This document shows, piece after piece, positions 15,166 to 23,641 of a stretch of DNA of 47,886 nucleotides. Position numbers and translations under genes: made by a program. The stretch is from assembly GCA_013290125.1 (NCBI GenBank), contig JABCYQ010000023.1, positions 1-47,886 on the forward strand, in the 5' to 3' direction. The notes below the pieces were generated by a model. That model searched no databases, was not told the origin of the DNA, and saw nothing but the letters and a program-made list of their open reading frames with translations. Numbering within the stretch: position 1 is the stretch's first letter; every line of letters begins with the position of its first letter. The stretch comes from Vulcanimicrobiota bacterium. GTDB lineage: Bacteria > Vulcanimicrobiota > Vulcanimicrobiia > Eremiobacterales > Eremiobacteraceae.

Positions 15166-15518
15166 CGCTGATCGGCTCCGGCCCGGCGTGCTTGCCGACG
15201 CTCGAGGCCGATGCGCAGTCTTGCCCACGGCAGCAGCATGTCGGCGGCGCACGCACGCGCCGCCGCGGCGGCGTGCTCTTGCGTGCTCAGCATCGCGTGC
15301 ATAGAGCGGACGAGCGCATCGCGAGCGGCTTCAGCGGAACACGAAAAACCGCTGAGGCGTCGAGCCGCGGCAAAGCGCCGCAAGCGGTCTGCGGATTCGC
15401 CTCGCACTCGCCTCTGCTGGGCGGCGACCCGTCCGCTTTGCAACGCGGCCGCCATGAGCCGAGCCCGGGCGCGCCTTTCCATCGCCTTGACGGTTTCTAG
15501 GGTTCGCGATGCAGTCAC
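15162..15518 (-). CDS. FliJ-like coiled-coil protein (weak) or unknown
   Basis: A 118-residue, almost wholly helical protein rich in Arg and Ala (LETVKAMERRARARLMAAAL, ... RLRIGLERRQARRAG). Length, charge and coiled-coil character match FliJ, the export chaperone-like stalk of the flagellar ATPase, but no diagnostic motif exists and the call leans on the neighbours downstream. Its GTG start overlaps the purA stop (GTGA) and its stop overlaps the next start (ATGA). This tight coupling shows that it is a genuine gene of the purA operon. Confidence 0.5.
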   Translation of the reverse strand: MTASRTLETVKAMERRARARLMAAALQSGRVAAQQRRVRGESADRLRRFAAARRLSGFSCSAEAARDALVRSMHAMLSTQEHAAAAARACAADMLLPWARLRIGLERRQARRAGADQR

Positions 15519-16789
15519 GCGCCGGCGGCTTGAACTGCGGAGCGCTCGCCGCGTTCGATGATCTGGCTACGCTCCGGACCGACCGAGATCAGCGTCACCG
15601 GAATTTCGCACGCTTCTTCGATGAACTTCACGTACGACCGCGCATTCGCCGGAAGGTCGTGAAACGTGCGCGCGTTCACCGTGGGCTCATCCCATCCGGG
15701 AAATGTCTTATATTTCGGCTTTGCGCCCGCGGCGATCTGAAGCGGGGCAGAGAGCGCCGTGTCGCTGTCATAGGCGATGCCGACGCGGATCTCTTCAAAT
15801 CCGTCGAGCACGTCGAGTTTGGTGAGCGCCAGTTCGGTGAAACCGTTGATGGTGGCCGCATAGCGCAGCGCGACGAGGTCGAGCCAGCCACAGCGGCGCG
15901 ATCGCCCGGTGACGACGCCAACTTCGCGACCGATAGCGCGCAGCCGTTCGCCGGCAACGCCCGTGTCTTCCGTGGGAAACGGTCCGCTGCCCACGCGCGT
16001 GGCATAGGCTTTTGAGACACCGATGACCGACGCGATACGCATGGGCCCGAAGCCGAGTCCAGCACCGGCTCCGCCGGCAACGGTGACGGACGACGTCACG
16101 TAAGGATACGTTCCGAGCCCGACATCGAGCATGCTGCCTTGTGCGCCCTCTGCCAACACCGTCTTTCCATGGTCGAGCGCGCTGTTGATCATGGCCACCG
16201 TATCGGTGACGTGCGCGAGAAGAGTCGTGGAGATCGCTTCAAGCTCGCGCCAGACTTCCGCCGCGTCAAATGTGATCCGAGCGCTCTTGAGTTCCTCGGC
16301 CTTCGCGGAGATGATCGCTTTGCAGCGGGCGGGATCGCGAAGATCGCCCGCGCGTATGCCGCTGCGCGCCACACGATCGCCGTAGGCCGGTCCGATCCCG
16401 TTGCCCGTGGTGCCGAGCGCATCGGCGCCGCGGGCGCTTTCGCTCGATCGTTCGAGAGCGATGTGGTACGGCATGATGAGATGTGCGAGGTCGGATATCC
16501 AGATTCGCGACGTGTCGATTCCGGCCATCGCGAGCGCCTCGATCTCGGACAAAAAAGTTTGCGGATGGATGACCGTGCCCGGTCCGATGATGCATGCCTC
16601 GCAGCCGGCCACCGCGCCGCTCGGCACGATGCGAAGTTTGTAGGTCTTCTCGCCGACGCGAACGGTGTGTCCGGCATTGGCGCCTCCGCCGTATCGTGCC
16701 GCGATGTCCGCGCGTGCGCTCAAGTAGTCGACGATGCGGCCTTTGCCCTCATCACCCCACTGAGCTCCCACGACAACGTGTACGGGCAT
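15515..16789 (-). CDS. purA: Adenylosuccinate synthase
   Basis: PurA joins IMP and aspartate with GTP to make adenylosuccinate, the first step from IMP to AMP. The N terminus has the GTP-binding GAQWGDEGKGRIVDYL and the GGANAGHTV block; further on are TGNGIGPAYGDRVARSG, the EGAQGSMLDVGLGTYPYVTS substrate site and GWLDLVALRYAATINGF. 424 residues, normal length. It heads the run into the flagellum-like genes and rlmD, with its stop overlapping the next start. Confidence 0.97.
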   Translation of the reverse strand: MPVHVVVGAQWGDEGKGRIVDYLSARADIAARYGGGANAGHTVRVGEKTYKLRIVPSGAVAGCEACIIGPGTVIHPQTFLSEIEALAMAGIDTSRIWISDLAHLIMPYHIALERSSESARGADALGTTGNGIGPAYGDRVARSGIRAGDLRDPARCKAIISAKAEELKSARITFDAAEVWRELEAISTTLLAHVTDTVAMINSALDHGKTVLAEGAQGSMLDVGLGTYPYVTSSVTVAGGAGAGLGFGPMRIASVIGVSKAYATRVGSGPFPTEDTGVAGERLRAIGREVGVVTGRSRRCGWLDLVALRYAATINGFTELALTKLDVLDGFEEIRVGIAYDSDTALSAPLQIAAGAKPKYKTFPGWDEPTVNARTFHDLPANARSYVKFIEEACEIPVTLISVGPERSQIIERGERSAVQAAGA

Positions 16790-16814
16790 GCCGGCGGTCC
16801 TTTCGCGCGGTCGT

Positions 16815-18143
16815 TCAGTGACTGGCGGCAGCCGCGCGCTCGACGCGCGGCGAAGCTCCGCCGAGATCCGCGACAGGCAGGGTGGCGTAGCCCATGACGC
16901 GGTTCAGCACGAGTTCTGCGAAGAGCGAGCAGGGCCAGCCGAAATTCGACCGCGTATAGCGTGCCGGTTCATTCGGGTCGAACGATTCGTGCAGCAGGTG
17001 ATCGCCCAGATCGGAATTGTGCAGTTCTGCGACCACCGTGGAGACTTCCGTGGCGTCGGTCGTGGTGAGGCCTTGCATGACGAGCGCGAGCGGCCAGACG
17101 TAACCCCGCGGCGTGTGCGGACTACCGACGCCGCTTGCGGCCGCGCCTGTGAAATAGTACGGATTGTCCGGCGAAAGCACGAAACGGCGCGTGTTCTGAT
17201 AGACCGCGCTCGTGGCCGGCTCGTAGCCCAGGTACGGTATCGATAGCAGGCTCGGCACATTGGCGTCGTCCATCAGATCCGATTTGCCCAGCCCGTCGAC
17301 TTCGTACGCATAGATGTATCCATACTTATCGGTGTACACGATGCCATAATCATTGATGCCCGTGCGCACGCCATCGCGCACTTCGATGGCTTGCGCGCGC
17401 ATCGCGTCGTCGTGCCAGACGTTTGCTTCCAGATCCGCGAGATCCGACAGCGCGACCACCGCGAACATGTTGTCGGCGATGTTATACCCATATTCCGCCG
17501 GATCATCGGATGGCCGAAAGCCGGTCCAGATCATGCCGGTGTAACCGACGAGGGCGCCCGACCCGCCGTTGGGGAGCGAACGGTTCGTGTAATGGGAGAG
17601 CTGGTGATCGCGCTCCAATTCCATCACGCCGAGCGCCGATTCGTATGCGTGCTTTGCCGTGAGCGTGAACGGCGTCGTGTCGCCGGTCTGCTTCCAGTAC
17701 GTCCACGCCAGCCAGATCGGATACGAGAGCGAATCGAGCTCGAACTTCTCTTCGGCGACTTTGTAGTCGCGATTGAACGCGTTCGCGTATGGGTCTACCA
17801 GCAGGTCGTTGGCCTCGCGCGCGATGACGCCTTTCAGCAAGGTCCGCACATCCGGATCGTCGGCGAAATACAGGTATGGCCGAACTTGTGCGCTCGCGTC
17901 GCGCAGCCACATGGCGCCGATGTCGCCTGTGATCACGTAGGCTGTGGAGTCCGGCGCGTACGAAACGTCGTTGCGGATCGTCGTGAGCAGGCACTGCTGG
18001 TACAACAGCCCGGTGTCGGCGCTGCCGCCGTGGAAATCGGCGGCGGCTTTTGAGATGGCGTCGAGTTCTTCTGCCTGGCCGATGGTCGGTGCCGCAGCGC
18101 ATAACAACGCGACCGCGGTTGATACGGCCAACCAGATCCTCAC
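16815..18143 (-). CDS. Exported GH125 exo-alpha-1,6-mannosidase
   Basis: The protein belongs to glycoside hydrolase family 125 (formerly DUF1237), inverting exo-alpha-mannosidases that trim alpha-1,6-linked mannose. Typical blocks are TGDIGAMWLRDASAQVRPYL, YKVAEEKFELDSLSYPIWLA, GMIWTGFRPSDD, DDANVPSLLSIPYLGY and TPRGYVWPLALVMQGL; the Asp of IGAMWLRDAS and the Glu in the middle block are the regions of the active site. GTG start with a strong GGAGGA ribosome site, then a cleavable signal peptide (WLAVSTAVALLCAAAPTIGQ-AEE), so it acts outside the cytoplasm. 442 residues. No other carbohydrate genes adjoin it; the substrate may be host, fungal or self mannan. Confidence 0.9.
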   Translation of the reverse strand: MRIWLAVSTAVALLCAAAPTIGQAEELDAISKAAADFHGGSADTGLLYQQCLLTTIRNDVSYAPDSTAYVITGDIGAMWLRDASAQVRPYLYFADDPDVRTLLKGVIAREANDLLVDPYANAFNRDYKVAEEKFELDSLSYPIWLAWTYWKQTGDTTPFTLTAKHAYESALGVMELERDHQLSHYTNRSLPNGGSGALVGYTGMIWTGFRPSDDPAEYGYNIADNMFAVVALSDLADLEANVWHDDAMRAQAIEVRDGVRTGINDYGIVYTDKYGYIYAYEVDGLGKSDLMDDANVPSLLSIPYLGYEPATSAVYQNTRRFVLSPDNPYYFTGAAASGVGSPHTPRGYVWPLALVMQGLTTTDATEVSTVVAELHNSDLGDHLLHESFDPNEPARYTRSNFGWPCSLFAELVLNRVMGYATLPVADLGGASPRVERAAAASH

Positions 18144-18250
18144 CCGCGCTCCTCCTGCGATGGCACCGCGCGACGCTCCGTGTCTTTAAGCGGCGTCTTT
18201 CGATGAACAACGTTAGGCCGGGGGTTTCAGCGCTCCTGCGCATCCTCACC

Positions 18251-18323
18251 GAAGGGGCCGACTTTATGTCGGCCCGCCATTCGCGGCCCAAAAATCGAGG
18301 GCCGATATAAAATCGGCCCCTTC
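18251..18323. repeat. Long inverted repeat made of two short hairpins
   Basis: The 25-nt left arm (18251-18275, core GGCCGACTTTATGTCGGCCC) and right arm (18299-18323, core GGGCCGATATAAAATCGGCC) are inverted copies with few mismatches. Each arm also folds on itself (GGGCCGA/TCGGCCC type). It lies between the histidine kinase stop and the GH125 start, so the structure could end or stabilise the two-component transcript. Confidence 0.8.
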
Positions 18324-18347
18324 AGAAAGTTGCCTTTGGGCGATGAT

Positions 18348-19529
18348 CTAATGATCGCGAATAGGTAACAAAGCGATGACACACCCACCGCCGCCGTTGC
18401 GTCGCGACGACGCGCGCAACGTGCCGCCGTGCGCTTCAACGAGCATACGCGCGATGGACAATCCGAGACCGAGATGGCCCAGCGGGCCGACCGCGAACGG
18501 CCGCGCGAAATCGCGCAGTGTCTCCGGCGCAAAACCGGCTCCATCGTCCTCGACGGATACGCGGATCTTGCCGGCGCGGCTCGCGATGCTCACCGAGACT
18601 TGAGCTTTTGCGTGCCGCGCCGCGTTGTCCAAGAGGTTGACGAAGATCTGCAGCATTCGTTCGCGGTCTGCCGCAGCCGTCGCATCTCCATGCCGAACGT
18701 ATTTCATCTTGCGAGTTGCGTGCCGGAGGCCGACTGAGGCCCACGCCGCATCGGCCAGCTCCCCGATGCTTGCCGGCTCTGTGCGCAGGCGAAGGCTGCC
18801 GGCTCCCCATGCACCGGCATCGATCAAGCCTTCGACGAGCCACGCCAGCCGTCGCCCCTCGGATTCGATGATCGCGAGATCGTGCCTCATCCGACCGACA
18901 GTTGTACCGCCGCCGGTTTGCAAACGCTCCGCGTAGCCGATGATTGCCGTCAGCGGCGTGCGCAGCTCGTGAGTCACGCTCGCTAGGAATGCCGCGCGGC
19001 GTTCCTCGATGCGCGCCACAACGGCGGCGCCGCGGACGGCATGGCGCAATTCTGAAAGCGCTGAGCTTAAGTCGACCGGTTCCACGATGGTCCACCCGGC
19101 ACGCACGCCGGCTCTAGCGGGAATCGCGCCGCGCGCGGCTTCCTCACGAAATGCGGCCAAGACCGATTGCCTCAAACGCGTCGCAGCGACGACGAGATCC
19201 GCGTCCGGCGCAACCGGCCGGCGCGCAAGATCTATCGACCGGCCGACCAGCAGCGCGGCAAACCACGCGGCGTTTGGTCCGGCGGCGACGGTGTCGCCTC
19301 GCCGCAACACGCTGCCCGCAGACGCAGCGAGGGCCGCAGCCACCGCGCTTTTGCAAGAGCGCAGCGCCGCCTTTCGCGCAGTGGGTCGAAGCCCGTCCAA
19401 CCCAGTGATCTCAAGATAGAGCAGCGGCACGGCTCGGCGCCGCAGCGCAAGATCGCGCAGCGGCGGAACGAGAGCGCGAAATTCAGGGATGCGCGAGGCT
19501 AAGTGGCGGCGCTCGGCTTTCGGGCGCAC
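18348..19529 (-). CDS. Soluble sensor histidine kinase with degenerate cyclase-like N domain
   Basis: The C-terminal half is a standard HisKA-HATPase module: H-box FLASVTHELRTPLTAIIGYA, N-box LQIFVNLLDNAARHA, G1 VEDDGAGFAPETL and G2 GLGLSIARMLVEAHGGTL. The N-terminal ~190 residues hold no membrane helix. They alternate strands and helices like a GGDEF/cyclase fold (LLYLEITGLDGL, VLRRGDTVAAGPNAAWFAAL, ARAGVRAGWTIVEP) but lack any GG(D/E)EF motif, so I infer a worn-out cyclase-like sensor; this part is tentative. GTG start 4 bp after the response regulator stop, so the pair is co-expressed. Signal sensed is unknown. Confidence 0.85.
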   Translation of the reverse strand: MRPKAERRHLASRIPEFRALVPPLRDLALRRRAVPLLYLEITGLDGLRPTARKAALRSCKSAVAAALAASAGSVLRRGDTVAAGPNAAWFAALLVGRSIDLARRPVAPDADLVVAATRLRQSVLAAFREEAARGAIPARAGVRAGWTIVEPVDLSSALSELRHAVRGAAVVARIEERRAAFLASVTHELRTPLTAIIGYAERLQTGGGTTVGRMRHDLAIIESEGRRLAWLVEGLIDAGAWGAGSLRLRTEPASIGELADAAWASVGLRHATRKMKYVRHGDATAAADRERMLQIFVNLLDNAARHAKAQVSVSIASRAGKIRVSVEDDGAGFAPETLRDFARPFAVGPLGHLGLGLSIARMLVEAHGGTLRASSRRNGGGGCVIALLPIRDH

Positions 19530-19533
19530 GGCT

Positions 19534-20271
19534 CTAACCGGGCGGCGGTGCGGCGAGCTTGTAGCCGAGTCCGTGGATTGTGTGCAAGTAGCGCGGCGCG
19601 CGCGCGTCGTCGGCGATGGCGCGCCGGATGCGGCGCACGTGGACGTCGACGGTTCGCGGGTCGCCGTCGAAGTCGAATCCCCAGACGGTCTCGATCAGTT
19701 GATCGCGCGTGAAGACGCGGCCTTCGTTGCACGTCAACAGCCAGAGCACATCGAATTCGCGCGGCTTGAGGCGCACCGGCCGGCCGCCGACCGTGACTTC
19801 CCGTTTCTGCGCGTCGATCTCGATCTCGCCCACGGCGCGCCGCGCCGCTGCTTCGGGCGGCGCCGAGCCCGCGCGCCGCGAGACTGCGCGCACTCGCGCG
19901 ATGAGTTCGCGCGGTGAGAACGGTTTGAGGATGTAGTCGTCCGCGCCGAGCTCAAGGCCGACGACGCGATCGACTTCAGAACCGCGCGCGGTGAGGAAGA
20001 GGATCGGCGCGTTCGATTCTTTGCGCAGTTGGCGGCAGACTTCGAAGCCGTCGAGACCCGGCAGGCCGACGTCGAGGATCACTATGTCGGGCGAACGCTT
20101 GCGCGCGCTGCGCAACGCGGCCAAGCCGTCGAGCGCGGTGTCGACCGAATATCCCGCACCATCGAGTGCATCGCGGACGAGTTCGACGATTGCGGGTTCG
20201 TCGTCCACTACGAGCGCGGTGCGCGTGGCGGGCGCCTTGGCCGCTCGATCGGAATCGCGCGAACTCGTCAT
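19534..20271 (-). CDS. OmpR/PhoB-family response regulator
   Basis: The receiver domain has the acidic pair (VVDDEPAIVELV), the phospho-acceptor Asp in DIVILDVGLPGLDGFEV, the conserved Thr (FLTARG) and Lys (YILKPFSPRELIARV). A C-terminal winged helix follows (TVDVHVRRIRRAI, YLHTIHGLGYKL), the OmpR/PhoB DNA-binding type. 245 residues. It is the partner of the soluble kinase downstream, and its ATG overlaps the pgeF stop (ATGA). Targets are not visible; the coupling to recA-recX-pgeF could mean growth-linked expression. Confidence 0.95.
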   Translation of the reverse strand: MTSSRDSDRAAKAPATRTALVVDDEPAIVELVRDALDGAGYSVDTALDGLAALRSARKRSPDIVILDVGLPGLDGFEVCRQLRKESNAPILFLTARGSEVDRVVGLELGADDYILKPFSPRELIARVRAVSRRAGSAPPEAAARRAVGEIEIDAQKREVTVGGRPVRLKPREFDVLWLLTCNEGRVFTRDQLIETVWGFDFDGDPRTVDVHVRRIRRAIADDARAPRYLHTIHGLGYKLAAPPPG

Positions 20272-21080
20272 GGCCGATCGACTTGCGGCAGCAGCGCGAG
20301 TGCAGCCATGAGCGGCCCGCCTTTGCCGTTGCGCCTGTACGAATGGAGCAGATCAGCGCGGCACCGCGTGCACGCTTCGGCGGCGTGGATTGTCCGAACC
20401 CCGGTTTCGCGCAACCGGCTGGCTATCGCCGCGGCCAGATCCAGCGCGACGCTGTCCGATCGTTTGCGTTCCACGAGCAGCACATCGGCGGGGCGGGTGA
20501 AACCGACGAACTGCGACGCCACTTCCGGCCCGATCTCGAAGCAGCAAGACTGAAGGTGTGGACCGATGGCCGCAACGGTTCGTTCGGAGCGGCCGCCGTG
20601 CGATAAGACCGCGCGAATGCCCGCTTCGATGATGCCGCCGCCGGTGCCGCGCCAGCCCGCGTGGACGAGCGCGACGACGCGCGCAGAGGAATCGACGAGC
20701 CAGACCGGCGCACAGTCGGCGGCCATAACGACCGGAATGTCCTCGGCCGACGACGCACACACACCGTCCGCCTCGTGTCGGCTGCCATCGCGAAGTTCAA
20801 CAGAATGGAGAACGATGGCGCTATGCACCTGATCGACGCCTCGGAGCCGAGCTGCCGCACCGGGTGCGCGGCGCTCGACCCAGTCAGAAAGCTCTTGGCG
20901 TTTTCGAGCATTCACCGATGCCGGCGTCATCAACGCCTCGTAACCGTCCGGCAAACCGATGCCAACGATTGCCGCGCAACCGACCTCGCCACCAGCCGCG
21001 CCGCTGCTGTCTGCGACGAAGAGGAAGCCGCCGCCTAAATCCTCGCGCGCGATCGCGAGTCTCGGAACGGCGCGGCTCAT
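20268..21080 (-). CDS. pgeF: Peptidoglycan editing factor / purine nucleoside phosphorylase YfiH family
   Basis: A YfiH/LACC1 (DUF152) family protein. Characterised members have purine nucleoside phosphorylase and adenosine deaminase activity, and E. coli PgeF removes mis-incorporated L-Ser from peptidoglycan precursors. The copper/zinc-type signature is present: QVHSAIV (first His), MAADCAPVWLVD (Cys) and VALVHAGWRGTGGGI (second His), then IGPHLQSCCFEIGPEV. 270 residues. It overlaps recX upstream and the response regulator downstream by 4 bp each. Confidence 0.88.
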   Translation of the reverse strand: MSRAVPRLAIAREDLGGGFLFVADSSGAAGGEVGCAAIVGIGLPDGYEALMTPASVNARKRQELSDWVERRAPGAAARLRGVDQVHSAIVLHSVELRDGSRHEADGVCASSAEDIPVVMAADCAPVWLVDSSARVVALVHAGWRGTGGGIIEAGIRAVLSHGGRSERTVAAIGPHLQSCCFEIGPEVASQFVGFTRPADVLLVERKRSDSVALDLAAAIASRLRETGVRTIHAAEACTRCRADLLHSYRRNGKGGPLMAALALLPQVDRP

Positions 21081-21604
21081 TCCAGGATCTCGATGCGGTC
21101 GGGCATTTCGCCGCGGCGCGAAAAACTGCGGCGCAGCGCCGAAGCGATCGCGGGTGCGCCGAAGCCGAGACGCTCCAAACGCCGGCCGAGCTGCGCGTAG
21201 CCGTCGTTCGGACGGGCCGACTCGAGTTTCGCCAAAGCTTGATCGATGCGCGCATCATCGGAATCGTCGAGCTCCGCGATCACGGCGCGCGCGAGTTCCG
21301 GGTCGACACCGTGTTTCAACAGTTCGTTCTTAAGCCGAAGCGACCCGAGCGCGCGCCGCTCGAGCAGATTCTTCACAAGAAGCTGTGCGTAGGTCCGGTC
21401 GTCGAGATACTTGCGGCGTTCGCATTCAGCAAGCGCCGCTTCGATCGAGTCCGCACTATGCCCGCGGTCGCGAAGTTTCTGCGCCAGTTGCGTGCGCGTG
21501 AGCCGCCGCACGGAGAGGAGCTTGACCGCCGCGGCGAGAGTGCCATCGGCGGCGCGGACGCCATCGACAGGGCGGACGCTAACCGCCGCGAGCGGGTCGT
21601 CCAC
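21077..21604 (-). CDS. recX: Regulatory protein RecX
   Basis: RecX binds RecA filaments and limits recombinase activity. The 175-residue protein consists of three-helix repeats: LLSVRRLTRTQLAQKLRDRG, AALAECERRKYLDDRTYAQL and GSLRLKNELLKHGVDPELA. It lies 6 bp downstream of recA, the classic arrangement. It starts with GTG and its stop overlaps the pgeF ATG. Confidence 0.92.
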   Translation of the reverse strand: MDDPLAAVSVRPVDGVRAADGTLAAAVKLLSVRRLTRTQLAQKLRDRGHSADSIEAALAECERRKYLDDRTYAQLLVKNLLERRALGSLRLKNELLKHGVDPELARAVIAELDDSDDARIDQALAKLESARPNDGYAQLGRRLERLGFGAPAIASALRRSFSRRGEMPDRIEILE

Positions 21605-21610
21605 GGCCGG

Positions 21611-22651
21611 CTATTCGCCGACGACCGCGTAGCGGGCGCTGCCATTGTCGACCGCGGGTTGATTCGGTTTCAGCATCGTGGACCTGATCTTCGTCTCGAG
21701 CTCCTCGGCGACGTCGGTGTGCTCTTCGAGATACGTCTTTGAGTTCTCGCGGCCTTGACCGATGCGCGTCTCGCCGTACGTATACCACGATCCGCTCTTG
21801 CCGACCAGATTGAGCTCGAGGCCGACGTCGATGAGCGACCCCGTCTTGCTGATGCCCTTGCCGTACATGATGTCGAAATCGGCGACGCGGAACGGGGGCG
21901 CTACCTTGTTCTTCACGACCTTCACACGCGTGCGGTTGCCGATGACGTCGGTGCCGACCTTGATCGTCTCCAGACGCCGTACATCGAGGCGGACCGACGC
22001 GTAGAACTTCAGCGCGCGGCCGCCGCTCGTGGTCTCCGGGCTCCCGAACATCACGCCGACCTTCTCGCGGATCTGATTGATGAACACCATCGTGGTGCGC
22101 GATTTACTGATCGCGGCGGTGAGCTTGCGCAGCGCCTGCGACATGAGCCGCGCCTGCAGACCGACGTGTGCGTCGCCCATGTCGCCTTCGATTTCGGCCT
22201 TGGGCACGAGCGCCGCGACCGAGTCGACGACGACGATATCGATGGCGTTGGAGCGCACGAGCATCTCGGCGATCTCAAGCGCTTGTTCGCCCGTGTCCGG
22301 CTGTGATACGAGCAGATTGTCAAGATCCACGCCGAGATTGGACGAATACAGAGGATCGAGCGCGTGTTCGACATCGATAAACGCAGCCGTGCCGCCATTG
22401 CGCTGCGCTTCAGCGATGCAATGCAGCGCAAGCGTGGTCTTACCGGACGATTCCGGCCCGTAGATCTCGACCACCCGGCCGCGCGGCAACCCGCCGACCC
22501 CGAGCGCGACATCTAAGGCGATGCTTCCGGTGGACACCACCTCGATCGCGATCGTGGTGGAAGCCTCGCCGAGCTTCATGATCGCGCCCTTGCCGAACTG
22601 CCGCTCGATCTGCGCTAGGGCGTTCTCGAGAGCCTTATCTTTTTCCGACAC
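21611..22651 (-). CDS. recA: Recombinase RecA
   Basis: RecA forms filaments on single-stranded DNA, drives strand exchange and triggers the SOS response. Walker A is [19 protein letters not shown] (about residue 66), followed by [37 protein letters not shown], and loop L1/L2 regions ([35 protein letters not shown]). 346 residues, typical. GTG start with GAGGT upstream, only 12 bp after ftsY, so no room exists for a dedicated promoter or SOS box at this position. Expression probably depends on an upstream promoter. Confidence 0.98.
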   Translation of the reverse strand: MSEKDKALENALAQIERQFGKGAIMKLGEASTTIAIEVVSTGSIALDVALGVGGLPRGRVVEIYGPESSGKTTLALHCIAEAQRNGGTAAFIDVEHALDPLYSSNLGVDLDNLLVSQPDTGEQALEIAEMLVRSNAIDIVVVDSVAALVPKAEIEGDMGDAHVGLQARLMSQALRKLTAAISKSRTTMVFINQIREKVGVMFGSPETTSGGRALKFYASVRLDVRRLETIKVGTDVIGNRTRVKVVKNKVAPPFRVADFDIMYGKGISKTGSLIDVGLELNLVGKSGSWYTYGETRIGQGRENSKTYLEEHTDVAEELETKIRSTMLKPNQPAVDNGSARYAVVGE

Positions 22652-22663
22652 CAGCTGTACCTC

Positions 22664-23569
22664 TCAAAATAATGCGTCCACGTACGATCGAGGATCGAAC
22701 GCGTTGAGCTGTTCGATCTTCTCACCAAAGCCTACGTATTTGACCGGAAGATCGACTTGGTCCATCACCGCGACGATAATCCCGCCTTTCGCTGTGCCGT
22801 CTAGTTTCGTGAGGACGACCCCGGTTACTTGCGTCGCCTCGTGAAAGAGCTTCGCCTGGGAGAGCGCATTTTGACCCGTGGTAGCGTCGAGCACCAACAA
22901 GGTCTCATGCGGTGCGCCGTCGACTTCCCGGCCGATCACTCGCCGGATCTTCTTCAACTCTTCCATTAGATTGTGTTTGGTCTGCAGCCGCCCTGCCGTG
23001 TCGATGTAGACCGTGTCGATCCCACGGGACTTCGCGGCCGCCAGACCATCGAAGATGACCGCCGCCGGGTCTGCCCCTTCTTTGTGCCGCACCACATCGG
23101 CGCCGACGCGGCCGCCCCATATCGCCAGCTGTTCGGCTGCCGCCGCGCGAAACGTGTCGCCAGCCACGAGGAGCACCGATCTGCCGCTTCGGCGCTCCTG
23201 AGCCGCCAGTTTGCCGATCGTCGTCGTCTTGCCGGAGCCGTTCACGCCGATCACGAGGACCACGTGGGGCTTGGTCGCGGCGCGCAGCGGGGCCATGGCC
23301 GGATGCTGCAGATACTCGGAAACGTCTTGCCGGAAGGCTTTGATGACGTCGTCAGCCGCGGTCAGATTACGCTGCTGTGCCGCTATCCTAAGATCGGCGA
23401 CGATTTTGCCAGTCGTGGCGGCGCCGAAATCCGCTCCGATCAGCGTTTCCTCGAATTCGTCCCAGAACTCGTCGTCGACGAGCCGCCGGCCTATCAACGC
23501 ATTCCAATGACCCGCGAGTTCGCCTCGGGTCTTGGCTAGCCCATCGCGAAAATTCTGGAGCCACTGCAC
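22664..23569 (-). CDS. ftsY: Signal recognition particle receptor FtsY
   Basis: FtsY is the SRP receptor GTPase that delivers ribosome-nascent-chain complexes to the Sec translocon. The N domain ([20 protein letters not shown]) precedes the G domain with G1 [50 protein letters not shown] and [18 protein letters not shown], ending with [17 protein letters not shown]. At 301 residues it lacks the long acidic A domain of E. coli FtsY, as in many non-proteobacteria. GTG start. Confidence 0.97.
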   Translation of the reverse strand: MQWLQNFRDGLAKTRGELAGHWNALIGRRLVDDEFWDEFEETLIGADFGAATTGKIVADLRIAAQQRNLTAADDVIKAFRQDVSEYLQHPAMAPLRAATKPHVVLVIGVNGSGKTTTIGKLAAQERRSGRSVLLVAGDTFRAAAAEQLAIWGGRVGADVVRHKEGADPAAVIFDGLAAAKSRGIDTVYIDTAGRLQTKHNLMEELKKIRRVIGREVDGAPHETLLVLDATTGQNALSQAKLFHEATQVTGVVLTKLDGTAKGGIIVAVMDQVDLPVKYVGFGEKIEQLNAFDPRSYVDALF

Positions 23570-23592
23570 GCTAGGCGGCTTCGCCGGAAACC

Positions 23593-23638
23593 GGGCGGAC
23601 CATTCGCCCGATTGAAGGGGCCGACTTCATTTCGACCC
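23593..23638. repeat. Short palindromic repeats between sigma factor gene and ftsY
   Basis: A first hairpin, CGGGCGGACCATTCGCCCG (about 23592-23610), pairs GGGCG with CGCCC around a short loop. It is followed at 23614-23638 by a diverged copy of the GAAGGGGCCGACTTCAT repeat arm. They occupy most of the 72-bp gap, the only sizable break between the sigma-factor gene and the ftsY-recA run, so they may separate two expression levels. Confidence 0.6.
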
Positions 23639-23641
23639 AGT

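Noticed and set aside
22652-22663. An SOS (LexA) box in front of recA
   Set aside because: Only 12 bp separate ftsY and recA and no recognisable LexA palindrome is there; one inside ftsY was not evident by eye.
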